DNA of 64,000 nucleotides from positions 11,160,001 through 11,224,000 of the forward strand of contig NZ_CP108081.1 in assembly GCF_036182465.1 (NCBI RefSeq), in the 5' to 3' direction. Below the pieces are notes generated by a model. The model was given only the letters and a program-made list of their open reading frames with translations. It had not been told where the DNA came from and made no database searches. How positions within the stretch are numbered: the stretch's first letter is position 1; each line of letters opens with the position of its first letter. Shown piece after piece: positions 63,032 through 64,000 of this stretch. Source of the DNA: Streptomyces sp. NBC_00258 (GTDB lineage Bacteria; Actinomycetota; Actinomycetes; Streptomycetales; Streptomycetaceae). Position numbers and translations under genes: made by a program.

Positions 63032-63123
63032 TGCTCCTCCTCCGTCGGCCGGCCGACGCGGCGGAAAACGGGTCCCGCCGCAACCGGCGACACGGCGACC
63101 TGCCCGGCTCTCTGCACCGTCAT
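63028..63123 (-). CDS. 31-residue ORF translationally coupled to the DFR-like gene
   Basis: It runs from the ATG at 63123 to the TGA at 63030-63028, with AGGAAAGG about 9 nt upstream. The sequence ends FRRVGRPTEEEQ; a basic GRPT arm is common just before the helix-turn-helix of TetR proteins, so it could be the remnant of a TetR N-terminus or a short leader peptide. The stop overlaps the reductase start. Confidence 0.45.
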   Translation of the reverse strand: MTVQRAGQVAVSPVAAGPVFRRVGRPTEEEQ

Positions 63124-63209
63124 GATCTCGGTCCTTTCCTGTTCTTGCTGAACGGTCGGCCACCAGATGTGTGATGGCCGACCGGGTCTCTCGTTGCCGC
63201 GGGGGCGGG

Positions 63210-64000
63210 TCAGACGCGTACGGGCGCTGGACCGGGCGGGGCCGCGGCGTGGTGCTCCGGGTGGCCCTCGACGTGCAACTGCGGCAACCTGCGGTCGAGT
63301 CGGCGCGGGATCCACCAGTTGAACCGGCCGAGCATGTGCATAGCCGCCGGCACCAGCAGGAGCCGTACGACGGTTGCGTCGAGGAGGATGGCGGCGGCCA
63401 TGCCGACGCCGATGAGCTTCAGGACCACGTCCGGGCTCGGCACGAACGCCACGAACACCGCGATCATGATCGCGGCAGCAGCCGTGATGACCCGACCGGT
63501 ACCGGCGAGACCCTCCGTCACCGCCCGGGCGTTGTCGCCGGTCCGGATCCACGACTCCCGCACCCGGCTGAGGAGGAACACCTCGTAGTCCATGGACAGC
63601 CCGAACAGCACCGCGAACATGAGGACGGTGACGAACGGCGGCAACGGCGTGGGCGTGTCGATACCGATCAACTGCCCCGCCCAGCCGCCCTGCAGGACCA
63701 GGGCGACCACCCCGTACGAGGCGGCGACGGACAGCAGGTTCATCACGGCGGCCTTGACCGCGACGGCGATGCTGCGGAACGCGACGAGCAGCAACAGCAT
63801 CGACAGCAGGACGACCCCGGTGATCAGGTACGGGATGCGGCCGGCCAGATCGGTGGTGCTGTCGATCGACGTCGCCGCGGTCCCACCGACCAGGACCGTC
63901 GCGTCCGTACCGTCGACGGCCGCCGGGACAGTGGTGTCCCGCAGGCGGTGCACCAGATCCTGCGTGGCCTGGTCCTGCGGACCGGTGGTCGGCGTGACGG
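63210..64000 (-). CDS. MMPL/RND-family transporter, C-terminal part (5' partial)
   Basis: The frame is open from the right window edge to the TGA at 63212-63210, giving 262 visible residues. It begins in the extracellular domain (TTGPQDQATQDLVHRLRDTT) and includes the last membrane bundle of an MmpL/RND exporter: ITGVVLLSMLLLLVAFRSIA, the FGLSMDYEVFLLSRVRESW motif with its proton-relay Asp-Tyr, and VLKLIGVGMAAAILLDATVV. It is probably a proton-driven exporter of lipids or drugs. It lies 86 nt upstream of the 31-residue ORF in the same direction. Confidence 0.92.
   Translation of the reverse strand, partial: VTPTTGPQDQATQDLVHRLRDTTVPAAVDGTDATVLVGGTAATSIDSTTDLAGRIPYLITGVVLLSMLLLLVAFRSIAVAVKAAVMNLLSVAASYGVVALVLQGGWAGQLIGIDTPTPLPPFVTVLMFAVLFGLSMDYEVFLLSRVRESWIRTGDNARAVTEGLAGTGRVITAAAAIMIAVFVAFVPSPDVVLKLIGVGMAAAILLDATVVRLLLVPAAMHMLGRFNWWIPRRLDRRLPQLHVEGHPEHHAAAPPGPAPVRV

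Overview
The window is very GC-rich, with high third-position GC, Shine-Dalgarno sites of the GGAGG type, frequent GTG starts, sugar importers that lack their own ATPase, three LacI-type regulators and many secreted glycoside hydrolases. All of this suggests a soil Streptomyces or close relative. I see no rRNA, tRNA, CRISPR array, insertion sequence or prophage. The organism is inferred from style and gene content, not from a marker gene.

Layout. (1) 1-10266: one long plus-strand operon with a polyamine-type ABC importer (binding protein, ATPase, two permeases), then a class III aminotransferase, a zinc deacylase of the AstE/DoeB type, an aldehyde dehydrogenase, an aldo/keto reductase, a HAD hydrolase and a FAD amine oxidase. 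It looks like a complete uptake-and-degradation route for an amine or acyl-amine. (2) 10632-17718: an alpha-mannan locus with GH125, a sugar ABC importer, a LacI regulator and secreted GH76, joined by copies of a CG-centred operator. (3) 17995-24176: icmF (fused isobutyryl-CoA mutase), an rraA-type gene, an IclR regulator and a membrane PP2C/SpoIIE-type phosphatase. (4) 24148-39188: plant cell-wall (arabinan/galactan) functions. GH43 and a large discoidin-bearing hydrolase sit under a divergent LacI gene. A second operon holds a sugar importer, GH42 and GH93 downstream of another LacI gene. (5) 39435-41341: SGNH hydrolase, PadR regulator and a VOC-fold protein. (6) 41369-45448: a 1359-residue secreted GH2 enzyme with two discoidin repeats inserted inside its core. 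(7) 45707-59485: an alpha-galactoside locus. Secreted GH27, a sugar importer and cytosolic GH36 are followed, mostly with overlapping or near-touching genes, by an SDR dehydrogenase, a GntR regulator, DgoD, an epimerase-like protein, a KDPGal-type aldolase, an SMP-30 lactonase and a PfkB kinase. Together these form an apparently complete De Ley-Doudoroff pathway. (8) 59578-64000: small stress or accessory genes (SRPBCC, VOC, AhpD-like), a decayed TetR gene, a DFR-like reductase and the end of an MMPL transporter.

How the parts work together. Secreted enzymes cut mannan, arabinan/galactan or alpha-galactosides outside the cell. Importers take up the products, and cytosolic enzymes (GH125, GH42, GH36) finish them. 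LacI or GntR regulators encoded beside them probably sense the sugars. The strongest item for follow-up is locus (7): alpha-galactosides would be degraded oxidatively through galactonate rather than by the Leloir route. It has two promoters carrying the same AT-rich palindrome exactly 4 nt upstream of TTGAC.
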